A DNA stretch of 64,000 nucleotides from G963665545 sp963665545 (lineage in GTDB: Bacteria > Pseudomonadota > Gammaproteobacteria > Xanthomonadales > SZUA-36). Shown piece after piece: positions 1-7,927 of the stretch. The first letter of the stretch is position 1. The number at the start of each line of letters is the position of its first letter. The translations under genes were made by a program, and so were the position numbers. The notes below the pieces were generated by a model, which had not been told where the DNA came from, searched no databases, and saw nothing but the letters and a program-made list of their open reading frames with translations. The stretch is taken from contig CAXXKZ010000004.1 in NCBI GenBank assembly GCA_963665545.2, positions 1,178,001 through 1,242,000 of the forward strand, in the 5' to 3' direction.

Positions 1-1092
1 GCACAACTGGCCAGGGCGCGCAAAGCCTGGCGCAAATGCAGCATTCTCGCGATCGACACCGAATTTGTCAGAGAGCGCACCTACTGGGCCCAGCCCGGTC
101 TGTTTCAGATTTCCGACGGGCACACCGCCTGGCTGGTTGATCCCGTGGCGATTCGGGACCTGCGCCAATTATCCGAACTATTTGCCGATGGCAGCATCAC
201 CAAGATTTTTCACAGTCCATCCGAAGACCTGGATATGATCTGGCACTCACTCGAGGTCGTTCCACAGCCAATGGTCGACACCCAATTGGCTTGCGCCATG
301 CTTGGACAGGGACTGCAATTGGGATACCACAAAGCCGTGCACTGGCTGCTGGGCGTGGAAGTTGCCAAGGACCAGACCCGGTCAAACTGGATACACCGGC
401 CGCTCAATCCTGCCCAGCTACGCTACGCCGCGCTCGACGTGGTATTGCTGCCTCAGATGTGGTCCATACTTCAAGAGCGCCTCGATGAGCTTGGCCGACG
501 GGCCTGGCTGGAAGAAGAAATGTCCCAGTTGCTGATGGCCGTGCAGCGGCCGCTGGAACCCAACCATTCGTATCTCCGCGTCAAGGGCGCCAGCAGACTG
601 TCAGCAGCGCAGTTGCCCAGGCTGCAGCATCTCGCAGCCTGGCGAGAAGTCAAAGCCCTGGAGCAGGATATTCCAAGGGGCTTCGTGGTCCGTGACAACA
701 GCCTCATTCAAGTCGTTGCGCAGCAACCTCAATCGCTTGATGAACTGAAGAGTATCGACGGCATACACGGCTCTTCCCTGCGCAAATTTGGCGCAGAGTT
801 ACTCTCCGTTTGCCAGCAGGTCGGACAGGCCGGGAATGGCCACGAATTGTCCAAACCCCTGGCAGATGTTGAGCGTCGCATGCTGCGGTCAATGAGGCAG
901 GTCTGCACCCGTCTTAGCGACGAATGGGGAATTGACCCAGCCCTGCTGGCTTCCAAGAAGGAACTTGAAAACCTGCTCAGGTGCCTCGACGCCGGCGACA
1001 ATCCTCCGGCAAGGTTCACCGGCTGGCGTTACGAAATTCTCACTCGCGAGTTGCTTGGGCTGTACCACGACGGCGGCAAGTCGAAGGCCTGA
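1..1092 (+). CDS. rnd: Ribonuclease D (5' end outside window)
   Basis: The frame is open from base 1 to a TGA at 1090-1092 (363 codons), so the start lies upstream of the window. RNase D is a 3'-5' exoribonuclease that trims tRNA precursors and other structured RNAs. Three DEDD-type motifs are visible: DTEFVRE (residues 19-25 of the fragment), HSPSEDLDMIWH, and YAALDVVLLPQMW near the end of the exonuclease domain. An HRDC-like helical region follows (about residues 200-280, around LKSIDGIHGSSLRKFG). Homologues are about 370-380 aa, so only a few N-terminal residues are missing. Confidence 0.93.
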   Translation, partial: AQLARARKAWRKCSILAIDTEFVRERTYWAQPGLFQISDGHTAWLVDPVAIRDLRQLSELFADGSITKIFHSPSEDLDMIWHSLEVVPQPMVDTQLACAMLGQGLQLGYHKAVHWLLGVEVAKDQTRSNWIHRPLNPAQLRYAALDVVLLPQMWSILQERLDELGRRAWLEEEMSQLLMAVQRPLEPNHSYLRVKGASRLSAAQLPRLQHLAAWREVKALEQDIPRGFVVRDNSLIQVVAQQPQSLDELKSIDGIHGSSLRKFGAELLSVCQQVGQAGNGHELSKPLADVERRMLRSMRQVCTRLSDEWGIDPALLASKKELENLLRCLDAGDNPPARFTGWRYEILTRELLGLYHDGGKSKA

Positions 1093-1159
1093 CAGGACGA
1101 CCTTCCGCATCATCGCCATACCCTGCTGAACGCCCCCAAAATTTCTGAATTCCTCCCGG

Positions 1160-1206
1160 TTGACAAGCAGACTACGTCCGTGGTCCAATAGACTACGAAT
1201 GTAGTC
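1160..1206 (+). promoter_or_regulatory. Promoter region with two BlaI/MecI-type operators
   Basis: A consensus -35 hexamer TTGACA lies at 1160-1165. Two dyads follow: an imperfect one, GACTACGTCCGTGGTC (1170-1185), and a perfect one, GACTACGAATGTAGTC (1191-1206). Their starts are 21 bp apart, about two helical turns, on one DNA face. The ACTAC-N4-GTAGT layout matches known BlaI/MecI operators. It lies 35 bp before a blaI-like gene, which implies autorepression of the whole blaI-blaR1-tonB-TPR unit. No strong -10 is apparent. Confidence 0.75.
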
Positions 1207-1240
1207 CTACCCGCATCAAATCGGCAACCCGGAGTAAGGC

Positions 1241-1618
1241 ATGGAAATCACCATTACCGACGCAGAACTGATACTGATGCGATTACTTTGGAGGGACAGT
1301 CCGCTCAATGCTCGCCAGATCGCCCAAGGGCTTGAGTCTGAAACCGGATGGCACCGCAAGACCGTCAACACATTATTGAGCCGACTGGAAAAGAAATTGG
1401 TCTTGTCGGCGCACAAGCAAGCAGACGGTATCAATTACTTCACCCCTCTGGTGGCCGAGGACGCCTACATGCAGTCAGCCACCTCGAAATTCGTTGATCG
1501 ACTGTTTGGCGGCGATATTGCCCCACTGATTGCCAGCTTCGCCGGGGGCCGACCACTCAATACCCAGCAGATTAACCGGCTTCGGGACCTGTTAAAGGAG
1601 CTCTCTGATGACAATTGA
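1241..1618 (+). CDS. BlaI/MecI-family transcriptional repressor
   Basis: A 125-aa winged-helix repressor of the Penicillinase_R (BlaI/MecI/CopY) family. The N-terminal region contains ITDAELILMRLLWRD and the recognition segment TGWHRKTVNTLLSRLEKK. The C-terminal half would be the dimerisation arm. BlaI proteins bind paired dyads as dimers and are removed when a cognate M56 membrane protease signals. The matching operators lie at 1170-1206, and the stop overlaps the start of the M56 gene by 11 bp, so the two are probably translationally coupled. Length is normal for the family. The inducer is unknown; a beta-lactam is not implied, because the sensor lacks the usual penicillin-binding domain. 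Confidence 0.9.
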   Translation: MEITITDAELILMRLLWRDSPLNARQIAQGLESETGWHRKTVNTLLSRLEKKLVLSAHKQADGINYFTPLVAEDAYMQSATSKFVDRLFGGDIAPLIASFAGGRPLNTQQINRLRDLLKELSDDN

Positions 1619-3329
1619 GGGCATTTTGGAGTTCGGTGTTCTGGCGGTGGTCCTGTCCAGCGCATGGATCGTGTTTGTGATCGCAGTGCGCATTGGGGTT
1701 TCAAGATGGCTGGGGGCACGCTGGGCCTATTATCTCTGGCTCGTCCCATTGGTGGGATTGCTGGCAATGGGCATTCCAAGCCAAATGGCGCAGCACCTAT
1801 TCAATGTACCCGGCATCGAGGTACCCGTAGTGCACCGCGTGATCGAAATGACAGCCGGCGCCATTGGCCAGGTCGAAAAGTTGCTCAATGATTTGGGCGC
1901 AATTGTGTCACCGGATGTGCCCAACGAAGGCCAATCTGCAGTGCTGGAATTGCTGCTCATCACCTGGGTGTTGGGTGTGTGGCTATCGTTGTTGTTTTTC
2001 GCCGCCCGCAGTTACCGCTTCGCAGCAAAAATGCGTCGTTCAAGCCAGACACTTAATCGCCAGCAACAATCACTCGTGCAAAGGCGTTACACCGGGCTTA
2101 CCGAATCGGTAGCGGAGATTCGACTGCTGGCAGCGGAACGCGGTCCTGCGGTTGCCGGGTTGTTTCATCCTGTTTTGTTGTTGCCGTTTGATTTTTTTGA
2201 TCGTTACTCCACTCAGCAACAGGTATTGATTCTTGAGCATGAATTCCAGCATTTGCGCAGACACGATCTGATTTGTATATTGCTGGCGCGTATATATCGT
2301 TGCCTGTTCTGGTTCAATCCATTGGTTTACATTGCCGAACGCTATCTGCAACTGGATCAAGAACTGTCGTGCGATGAGAAAGTGTTGTCCGGGCAAGGCC
2401 GAAATACTCGCCGGATCTACGGTGAGACCCTGCTTTTGTCTGCCCACGCCCAGGTTGTTTTACCGCAAGTGAGCTATTCACCCTCTTATGGCCAAATCAG
2501 GCAGAGAACTTCCATGTTGCGGCACCACAACAAACGCATTTTGGGGAGCTTGCTCGGCAGTTTTCTGTTGGTCATTGCTGCTGCCGCGAGCATCGCCTAT
2601 GGCGTCCTGGGCGCACTTGAGCTGGAACCCAATCTCGAGATTGCTGTGAAGGCGTCCTGCACTTGGCGGCCAATGGCGGAAATTCTCGAGACTCTGGAAA
2701 CGGGGGTGTTTGATGACTCGGCGCTCAGCACCATGCTGGCAAGGTTGGAATTGCTTGAGCGTGCATTTCCCGAACAAGCTCTGAGTGACTATGAGTCGGC
2801 CCAACTAAGCAATCTGTTCGCCTTTGTCCATCACCAGAAAGGCGAATTTGATCGCTCGCTCACACGTCACAAAAAAGTGGTTGCATTGACCGATGAAACA
2901 CCGGTACTTCAGGCACGGTCTCTCTACTCGATCAGCGAAATTCAATTTGCGCGGGGAAAGTACGTGGAATCACTCCTGGCGCTGGCGCAATGGGAAGACA
3001 CCATCGACCACACGCCATCTGCTGAAAGCATGGCGCTTCGCAGCCACGCCTTCACCAAGCTGAAACGATGGGACCAGGGGCTACGCTACATCAGCCTCGC
3101 CATTGACCAGGCTGAAGCAAGTGATCAGACCCCGCAAAAACAATGGTTGTTGTCACAAACAGCACTTAAATGGAAATTGGGCGACCTGGAAGGCGCCGCT
3201 CGATCCCTGGAGAGGTCAATTGAAGTCTTTCCCGAAACCCCTTACGGCCACACTCTGGCGGCGTTTAATGCGTTGGTGCAAGAGAGTTGGGAACCCCTCT
3301 CAGACGAGAACAGCCTCGTCCAGTTTTGA
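1608..3329 (+). CDS. BlaR1-like M56 membrane metalloprotease with TPR-like C-terminus
   Basis: A 573-aa inner-membrane protein. Hydrophobic segments lie near residues 5-25, 38-58, 115-135 and 305-330. The zinc site is HEFQH (residues 211-215), with a probable third ligand in ELSCDEKV (E252), as in M56/BlaR1 proteases that lead to BlaI inactivation. After the last membrane segment the usual penicillin-binding sensor is absent. Instead about 240 residues look like helical TPR-type repeats, for example FAFVHHQKGEFDRSLTRHKK and ALRSHAFTKLKRWDQGL, presumably periplasmic. Position directly after blaI and before tonB suggests a sensor-protease that adjusts TonB-linked functions. The signal sensed cannot be read from sequence. 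Confidence 0.85.
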   Translation: MTIEGILEFGVLAVVLSSAWIVFVIAVRIGVSRWLGARWAYYLWLVPLVGLLAMGIPSQMAQHLFNVPGIEVPVVHRVIEMTAGAIGQVEKLLNDLGAIVSPDVPNEGQSAVLELLLITWVLGVWLSLLFFAARSYRFAAKMRRSSQTLNRQQQSLVQRRYTGLTESVAEIRLLAAERGPAVAGLFHPVLLLPFDFFDRYSTQQQVLILEHEFQHLRRHDLICILLARIYRCLFWFNPLVYIAERYLQLDQELSCDEKVLSGQGRNTRRIYGETLLLSAHAQVVLPQVSYSPSYGQIRQRTSMLRHHNKRILGSLLGSFLLVIAAAASIAYGVLGALELEPNLEIAVKASCTWRPMAEILETLETGVFDDSALSTMLARLELLERAFPEQALSDYESAQLSNLFAFVHHQKGEFDRSLTRHKKVVALTDETPVLQARSLYSISEIQFARGKYVESLLALAQWEDTIDHTPSAESMALRSHAFTKLKRWDQGLRYISLAIDQAEASDQTPQKQWLLSQTALKWKLGDLEGAARSLERSIEVFPETPYGHTLAAFNALVQESWEPLSDENSLVQF

Positions 3330-3350
3330 CCGTGATCTATGAGGTGAAAC

Positions 3351-4007
3351 ATGGCGGCAACGATTGCAAGCACGTTAACGATCAGTCAGTCCGGAAATAT
3401 CATTCGTCTGGTGATCGGGCTGGCCTTAGGGCTCGCCGTCACGGCCGGCTTGTTCTGGACCATGCAGTACCTGATTGACACGGCGGACAAGCGCTTGAAT
3501 GAAGGTGGATCTGGGCACCTGGTTGATTTCGTCCGGCTCAAGCGAAATGAAGAAATTCAGCGCCGGCAGCTCAAGCCCGAAAAGCCGCCACCCCCCGAGG
3601 CGCCACCCCCCCAGCCGCCGACGCCCAAACTGGATAACCTCGATGCCAGCGCCGAAAAGATTGCCATAGTGGCCGTGCCGGTCGAGACCGATATCGAGAT
3701 GATCGGCGGCTTCAGCCTGGGTGTGGGTGAAGGCGATTATCTGCCCATCGTCAAAGTCGCGCCCATATATCCGCAGCGCGCGCTGTCACATGGCATCGAA
3801 GGGTATTGCGTGGTGCAGTACACCGTCACGCGCAACGGCACCATTAAGGATCCGTTCGTGGTCGACGATCAATGCACCAGCTCCCTGTTTCACCGGGCAT
3901 CGCTTAACGCCTCACTCAAATTCAAGTACAAGCCCCGCGTCATCGATGGGCAGGCCGTGGAAGTGCCCGGTGTACAAAACATATTTACCTACGAAATCAC
4001 CGAATAA
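3351..4007 (+). CDS. TonB-family energy transducer
   Basis: A 218-aa TonB-type protein: one N-terminal transmembrane anchor (about residues 17-40), a short proline-rich spacer with PPPPEAPPPQPPTP (about 77-92), and a C-terminal TonB domain with the typical YPQRALSHGIEGYCVVQYTV and a FKYKPRVIDGQAVEV tail. TonB carries proton-motive energy from ExbB/ExbD to outer-membrane receptors. No exbB or exbD is adjacent, so it must use one encoded elsewhere. It starts 21 bp after the M56 gene and shares its operon. A stand-alone TonB under BlaI/M56 control with a TPR partner is a recurrent arrangement in gammaproteobacteria. Confidence 0.88.
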   Translation: MAATIASTLTISQSGNIIRLVIGLALGLAVTAGLFWTMQYLIDTADKRLNEGGSGHLVDFVRLKRNEEIQRRQLKPEKPPPPEAPPPQPPTPKLDNLDASAEKIAIVAVPVETDIEMIGGFSLGVGEGDYLPIVKVAPIYPQRALSHGIEGYCVVQYTVTRNGTIKDPFVVDDQCTSSLFHRASLNASLKFKYKPRVIDGQAVEVPGVQNIFTYEITE

Positions 4008-4008
4008 T

Positions 4009-5344
4009 TTGAACCCTATCGACCCATTGGCATTGCGTTTGGGCATCTTTTGTTTGGCGGGCTGCCTGATGCTGGCAGCAGCGCCTGTGGCAGCAGCGCA
4101 GAAAAAGGACAGCGGCCGCAAGACCAGGCAAACCGTTGCGATGAGTCAGTCTGTGTATGAAATGCTTATGGAATCTGGTCGAGGCCGGGAATTTTGTAGC
4201 GGCTCAGGACATGATCGCCCAACTGCAGCAAAAAAAGCGCCTCAGCCCTTACGAATTGGCACAAATCCTCAACCTCACGGGCTATTCCTACAATCTTCAG
4301 GAGCGCTACACCGAAGCAATCGGCGCTTATGCCAGAGGATTGCAACAGCCGGACCTGCCTGAAGCGCTGCAGTTTTCGATGCTTAAAATCATTGCTCAGC
4401 TGCAGTTCGCAATTGAAGACTACGAAGGCGCGCTTACAACAGTCCGCAGACTTCTCTCCGCAGTCGCCGAGCCCGGCGCGGACGAGCTGATGCTTGAAGG
4501 CAAGGTTCTGCTCCAATTGAAGCGCTACAAGGAAGCATTGACTGCCATCAACACGGCGCTGGATATGCGACGAGGACAGGGGCTGATCCCGCGGGAGAAC
4601 TCGCTGCTTTTGCTGCACGTGTGCTACTTCGAGTTAAAGGACTACGAGAACATGATCCAGACGGTCAAGGAATTCATTGCCCATTATCCCAAAGACGGTT
4701 ACCTGATGACTTTGGCCAGCATTTACAGTGAATTGGGGGACACGCGCAAGCAATTGGTGCTCACCGAAGTGTTATACGAGGCGGGCTATGCGAGCAACCC
4801 CTCGACCGCCACAAACCTGGCCAATCTCTATCTCATGCACGGGCTGCCCTACAAATCGGCTCTGCTGTTGGAGAAGGAGCTCGAGGCCGACCTGCTGGAA
4901 TCTAACGAACGCACCATGAGGTTGTTATCCTCCGCGTGGTACCAGGCGCGAGAGGACAAAAAAGCCCTTCCACCCCTGCGGCGGGCGGCCGAGATTTCGC
5001 AAGATGGCAACAACTACTACCGACTGGCCCAGTCCCACCTGAACCTCGAGCAATGGTCCGATGCTGAAGCAGCGGCACGAACCGCACTCGACATCGGTGG
5101 ATTACAGCGCAACGACCAGGCCCAAATGGTGCTCGGGACCGCGCTGTTTAACCAGAAAAAGCTGGAGCAGGCCAGGGCGTCATTCCAATTGGCATTACGC
5201 GAGGAACGCGGCAAACGTGCAGCGCAGCAGTGGATAAGATATCTGGACAACGAAATGCTGCGGCGTGATCTCCTGAACCAGGAACTGCCGGAGGTGGCGC
5301 CCCGGCATAGAGATGCCATTCTTGATGCCCTGGAGAATAAATAA
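4009..5344 (+). CDS. Exported TPR-repeat protein (single-base frameshift near the N-terminus)
   Basis: The long frame (from ATG 4157, 395 aa) is a chain of TPR-like helices, for example YSYNLQERYTEAIGAYARGL and YYRLAQSHLNLEQWSDAEAA. It lacks a signal sequence. One is present in another frame just upstream, from a possible TTG at 4009: LRLGIFCLAGCLMLAAAPVA, followed by MSQSVYEML. Removing one base near 4163-4170 joins SVYEML to NLVEAGNFVAAQDMI and gives a coherent product of about 444 aa. I therefore treat the locus as one periplasmic TPR gene with a one-base insertion, either a sequencing error or a real mutation. It follows tonB by one base. The exact start codon is uncertain; TTG codons at 4027 and 4033 are alternatives. 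Confidence 0.7.
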
Positions 5345-5381
5345 GGGTCACAGCCGATGGTGCTTGATATAATGCCGCCAG

Positions 5382-5680
5382 GCCCTCGTAGCTCAGCTGG
5401 ATAGAGCAATCGCCTCCTAGACTAAATTGGGCAGCCCAACAGGAAACTTTGGGTTTGAATCTACTCAAATTCGGGGAACGCTAAAGTCATTTTGGTTGAC
5501 CAGGCCAATCCCGAGCCAAGCCTCCTGGCGAGGAAGGTGTAGAGACTTGACGGGTAGCACCTAAAGACTAGCAGTCCATGGTGAAGAGAAAGTCCAGCCT
5601 ACAAACAGCCCAAGCTGGTGATGAAAATCATGGTGGGATGAAGCGATAGGTCACACGTTCGAATCGTGTCGAGGGCGCCA
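5382..5680 (+). tRNA. tRNA-Arg(CCU) interrupted by a group I intron
   Basis: The exons fold into a full tRNA. Acceptor GCCCTCG (5382-5388) pairs with CGAGGGC (5670-5676), followed by discriminator G and an encoded CCA (5678-5680). The D-arm is GCTC/GAGC (5391-5407). Anticodon stem ATCGC (5409-5413) pairs with GCGAT (5643-5647). The T-arm is ACACG/CGTGT around TTCGAAT. The anticodon CCT is at 5416-5418 and the loop is split after it: CTCCT, intron, AA. Mature exons are 5382-5418 and 5641-5680, 77 nt including CCA. The position between U of the anticodon and A37 is a classic insertion site for bacterial tRNA group I introns. Confidence 0.93.
5419..5640 (+). ncRNA. Group I self-splicing intron, IC3-like, in the tRNA-Arg anticodon loop
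   Basis: 222 nt bounded by T5418 at the 5' splice site and G5640 at the 3' end, as group I introns require. The core resembles the small Azoarcus/Agrobacterium tRNA introns in order and motif: TCAAATTCGG (5465-5474), AAGGTGTAGAGACTTGACGG (5534-5553) with P7 strand GACTT, CACCTAA, ATGGTGAAG (5578-5586), and the second P7 strand AAGTCC (5590-5595). Hairpins CAGC-ccaa-GCTG and TGAT-gaaa-ATCA fit P9-type elements. A TTGGG-cag-CCCAA hairpin lies near the 5' end. No homing endonuclease is encoded. I did not settle the P1/IGS pairing. Confidence 0.88.
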
Positions 5681-5760
5681 AAATCCGCAGGTCTGTTTTG
5701 TATTCACATCGTTCTGTAACTATTTTTGCCCCTATTTATTATTTGCCAATATTTTTCTGA

Positions 5761-6065
5761 GGAGCCGTAGGCGACCCGCCGGCCCCGGTTGGGTAAGTCG
5801 AGCAAAGCGCAGGCCCGAGGAACCGCACGTTTTGCCCGCAAGTCAAGAAGTAAGGTGACGAAGTCGTAGCGCGTGAGCGGTACCAGAGGGGCCAGGTGCC
5901 TATTGCATGCCGTCGAGCGACGGCAGTCAGGCAGCGCTTCTTCGCCTATGGCGAAACCGCACTACCTTCCTTACCTGCGCTGCCGAAGGCGGGAGCACGA
6001 CTGCAGGGATGCAGGAGGTAGAGCAACGCAGGGAGCAGTTGCCGAGGGAAGCGAGACTCCTTTTT
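5761..6065 (+). repeat. Dispersed repeat family A, long copy (A1)
   Basis: This 305-bp stretch begins GGAGCCGTAGGCGACCCGCC and ends GCGAGACTCCTTTTT. The same beginning, middle blocks (GCGGTACCAGAGGGGCCAGG, TGCATGCCGTCGAGCG, CGAAGGCGGGAGCA) and end recur in the same order at 54621-54757. The long copy has extra sequence between blocks, including a GGCAGCG/CGCTGCC inverted pair. The ends are short imperfect inverted repeats (GGAGCC/GACTCC). No coding frame in it is convincing. It lies after the tRNA gene. The role is unknown; a REP-like or MITE-like element is the simplest reading. Confidence 0.7.
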
Positions 6066-6071
6066 AGACAA

Positions 6072-6168
6072 AGTCTGGGCCCTTCCTGGTCCCAGACTCT
6101 GTTGACCAGACCGGATTCCCCAGTGCAGCAGCGGGTCGGAACGGTGCCCCCTCGGTAATGTTCCGACC
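6072..6168. terminator. Two hairpins between the tRNA/repeat region and the minus-strand gene
   Basis: Hairpin 1: AGTCTGGG (6072-6079) with CCCAGACT (6091-6098). Hairpin 2: GGTCGGAAC (6134-6142) with GTTCCGACC (6160-6168). Both stems are perfect. They sit where transcription from the tRNA side and from the minus-strand genes at 6233-7760 meets, so they may end or protect transcripts. Neither is followed by a long T-run, so intrinsic termination is not certain. Nothing else is visible from 6169 to 6232 apart from AT-rich sequence. Confidence 0.4.
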
Positions 6169-6232
6169 GGTTTACGCTACATACCGGTCCTGGTACCCCT
6201 TGCACAATGACATTATTGTCATAATTTGCCAT

Positions 6233-7138
6233 TTATGTCAAATTATTTTTATTCTGGAGCGACCAAGTTCTGAAAATACCCTTCAATACCTGCAGAAACA
6301 TCCACAGAAACGCCACCGGCAGTATTGCAGTCTGGAGAATAAAGACCACGCTGAGCTGAATAATGTGCTCTATGAGGTCCGCCGTCCGTTGCTTGATGCC
6401 CTCGACGCGGTGCTTGAAGTCCAGCGACCGGCGGGTGTCATCGACGGCCCGCTGGATGGTATCCATCAGCCCGGCATCCGATTCAGCTTCTTCGGTTCCC
6501 GGTAGCGCCTCTGAACCGGCCTGCTCAATATCCACGCCGGCTTGTTCCATGACCTGGGCGCTGGTCTCGTAGCGCGGCGCGAGGAAGAGATTGTAGAGCG
6601 ATTCATTGGCGATGATGGCTACAGGCACTGAGAAGCGGAAGAAAAGTACGACGATGAGCGCACGCCCCGCCAGCATGAGCGCGCGACGATCGGATGGGCC
6701 GCGCGAACCCCCGGCCGAGTCCTGTTTCAGTTTTAACCATAGCCAGCCCACGCCCAGCACAGCCACCAGCAGTTTCAGTGGCCACCATTGGCCAATGTCC
6801 AGTAACACCTGTTGCACGCCAAGCGATACTGTCGCACCCAACATGATCCAGGAAAATCTCTCGATCAGGTCATTGACCGGGTCAAGCACCTGGCCGGGCG
6901 TCAACGTAACGCCGACGCCTGCCGGGGTCAGCGCCACTTCGGTGCCTTGGATGGCGGAAATGACGCCATTGAGCGTACGCGCCAGAGCAAATGTAACAAA
7001 GGCCCGTTGAAACAGTTTCTCGTAGTTCTGTTCGGCGTAGCGGTCGAACGAAGTCAGGCTGGAGATCCCGACCAGCGCAAGCATTGCCAGGACCAGCCCC
7101 CACCGGCCCGCGCGCCCCGCTGAGGCACCGCCTTTCAT
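6233..7138 (-). CDS. Conserved multi-pass membrane protein of unknown function
   Basis: A protein of about 301 aa if started at the ATG at 7138. An upstream in-frame ATG at 7225 would overlap the cyclophilin gene by 68 bp and adds residues that do not look like a leader. Hydrophobic stretches: GRWGLVLAMLALVGISSLT near the N-terminus, a pair around IMLGATVSL and LKLLVAVLGVGWLWL, one near ALIVVLFFRFSVPVAII, and a C-terminal one at VVFILQTAILPVAFLWMFLQ. Between the last two is a soluble acidic stretch and a charged helix (VDDTRRSLDFKHRVEGIKQR). I do not recognise a family. It lies 19 bp after a secreted prolyl isomerase gene, so the two are probably co-transcribed. Confidence 0.7.
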   Translation of the reverse strand: MKGGASAGRAGRWGLVLAMLALVGISSLTSFDRYAEQNYEKLFQRAFVTFALARTLNGVISAIQGTEVALTPAGVGVTLTPGQVLDPVNDLIERFSWIMLGATVSLGVQQVLLDIGQWWPLKLLVAVLGVGWLWLKLKQDSAGGSRGPSDRRALMLAGRALIVVLFFRFSVPVAIIANESLYNLFLAPRYETSAQVMEQAGVDIEQAGSEALPGTEEAESDAGLMDTIQRAVDDTRRSLDFKHRVEGIKQRTADLIEHIIQLSVVFILQTAILPVAFLWMFLQVLKGIFRTWSLQNKNNLT

Positions 7139-7157
7139 CTCAGCGCCCCGTCCATCA

Positions 7158-7760
7158 TCAATGAGGTTGCTCCAGAACTGAAACGCGCTTGAGAAACACC
7201 GTTGTAAGGGGCACGTCCTGGGCATCCAGGTGTTCGTTGTAGCTGGTTTCCACAGCAGCGATCGCCTCCACTACCTGCCGGCCCGAAATCACGTTGGCAA
7301 AAACCGTGTAGCCCCAGTTTCTCGAGTTAGGATCAAGCGACTCATTGTTCGACAGATTAAAAAAGAACTGGCTGGTCGCCGAATGCGGATCGTCAAAGCG
7401 GGCCATCGCGACCGTCATGGGCAGGTTCTTGAGACCATTGCCCGACTCATTGATAACCGGCGGATGCAGATCGCGGTCTTCGAAATCCTCGGAGTAGCCA
7501 CCACCCTGCACCACGAATCCGGCCATCACGCGGTGGAATATTGTGTTGTCGTACTGGCCTTCCAGTACGTAGGCCAGAAAATTGTTGGCGGTGGCGGGCG
7601 CACGCATCCGATTCAATTCAATGACGATGTCGCCCATGCTGGTTTCCAGCACTACCGAAGGAAACATGTTGTCGGCTATGAGCTCTTCAGGAAAACAACC
7701 CGGCTCCGCCCACGCAGTAGTGGAAAGCAGCATTAAAACCAGACATTTATTCAGCATCAT
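7158..7760 (-). CDS. Secreted cyclophilin-type peptidyl-prolyl cis-trans isomerase
   Basis: A 200-aa protein with a signal peptide (MMLNKCLVLMLLSTTAWA, cleavage likely after AWA) and one cyclophilin domain. Family signatures are VLETSMGDIVIELN, NFLAYVLEGQYDNTIFHRV, FVVQGGGY and SATSQFFFNLSNN. Such enzymes catalyse proline isomerisation during folding of exported proteins and act in the periplasm (PpiA class). It is divergent from the Lon-like gene at 7928 and leads a probable two-gene unit with the membrane protein at 6233-7138. Confidence 0.9.
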   Translation of the reverse strand: MMLNKCLVLMLLSTTAWAEPGCFPEELIADNMFPSVVLETSMGDIVIELNRMRAPATANNFLAYVLEGQYDNTIFHRVMAGFVVQGGGYSEDFEDRDLHPPVINESGNGLKNLPMTVAMARFDDPHSATSQFFFNLSNNESLDPNSRNWGYTVFANVISGRQVVEAIAAVETSYNEHLDAQDVPLTTVFLKRVSVLEQPH

Positions 7761-7927
7761 CAGCCTCTGTGATCGGAAGGAGAAAGGATCAAGATAACCT
7801 GTTAACCGCGTTGCGGCCCAGTATTATTTGTGGAGGCATGCGGGCAATGCATGCAAAATACCCCATGCACGCGATCCTGGGGCAATCCGGCGCAATGCGC
7901 ATCTCTAATCCGGAGCTGACCATCACC

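Noticed and set aside
5148..5468. A minus-strand frame across the TPR gene end and the tRNA 5' exon
   Set aside because: It overlaps a solid coding gene and a structural RNA and has no recognisable domain.
5419..5640. Group II intron or a broken tRNA with an inserted element
   Set aside because: Length, terminal G, U at the 5' splice site and the P7 and J-type core motifs fit a group I intron. There is no domain V-like hairpin or reverse transcriptase.
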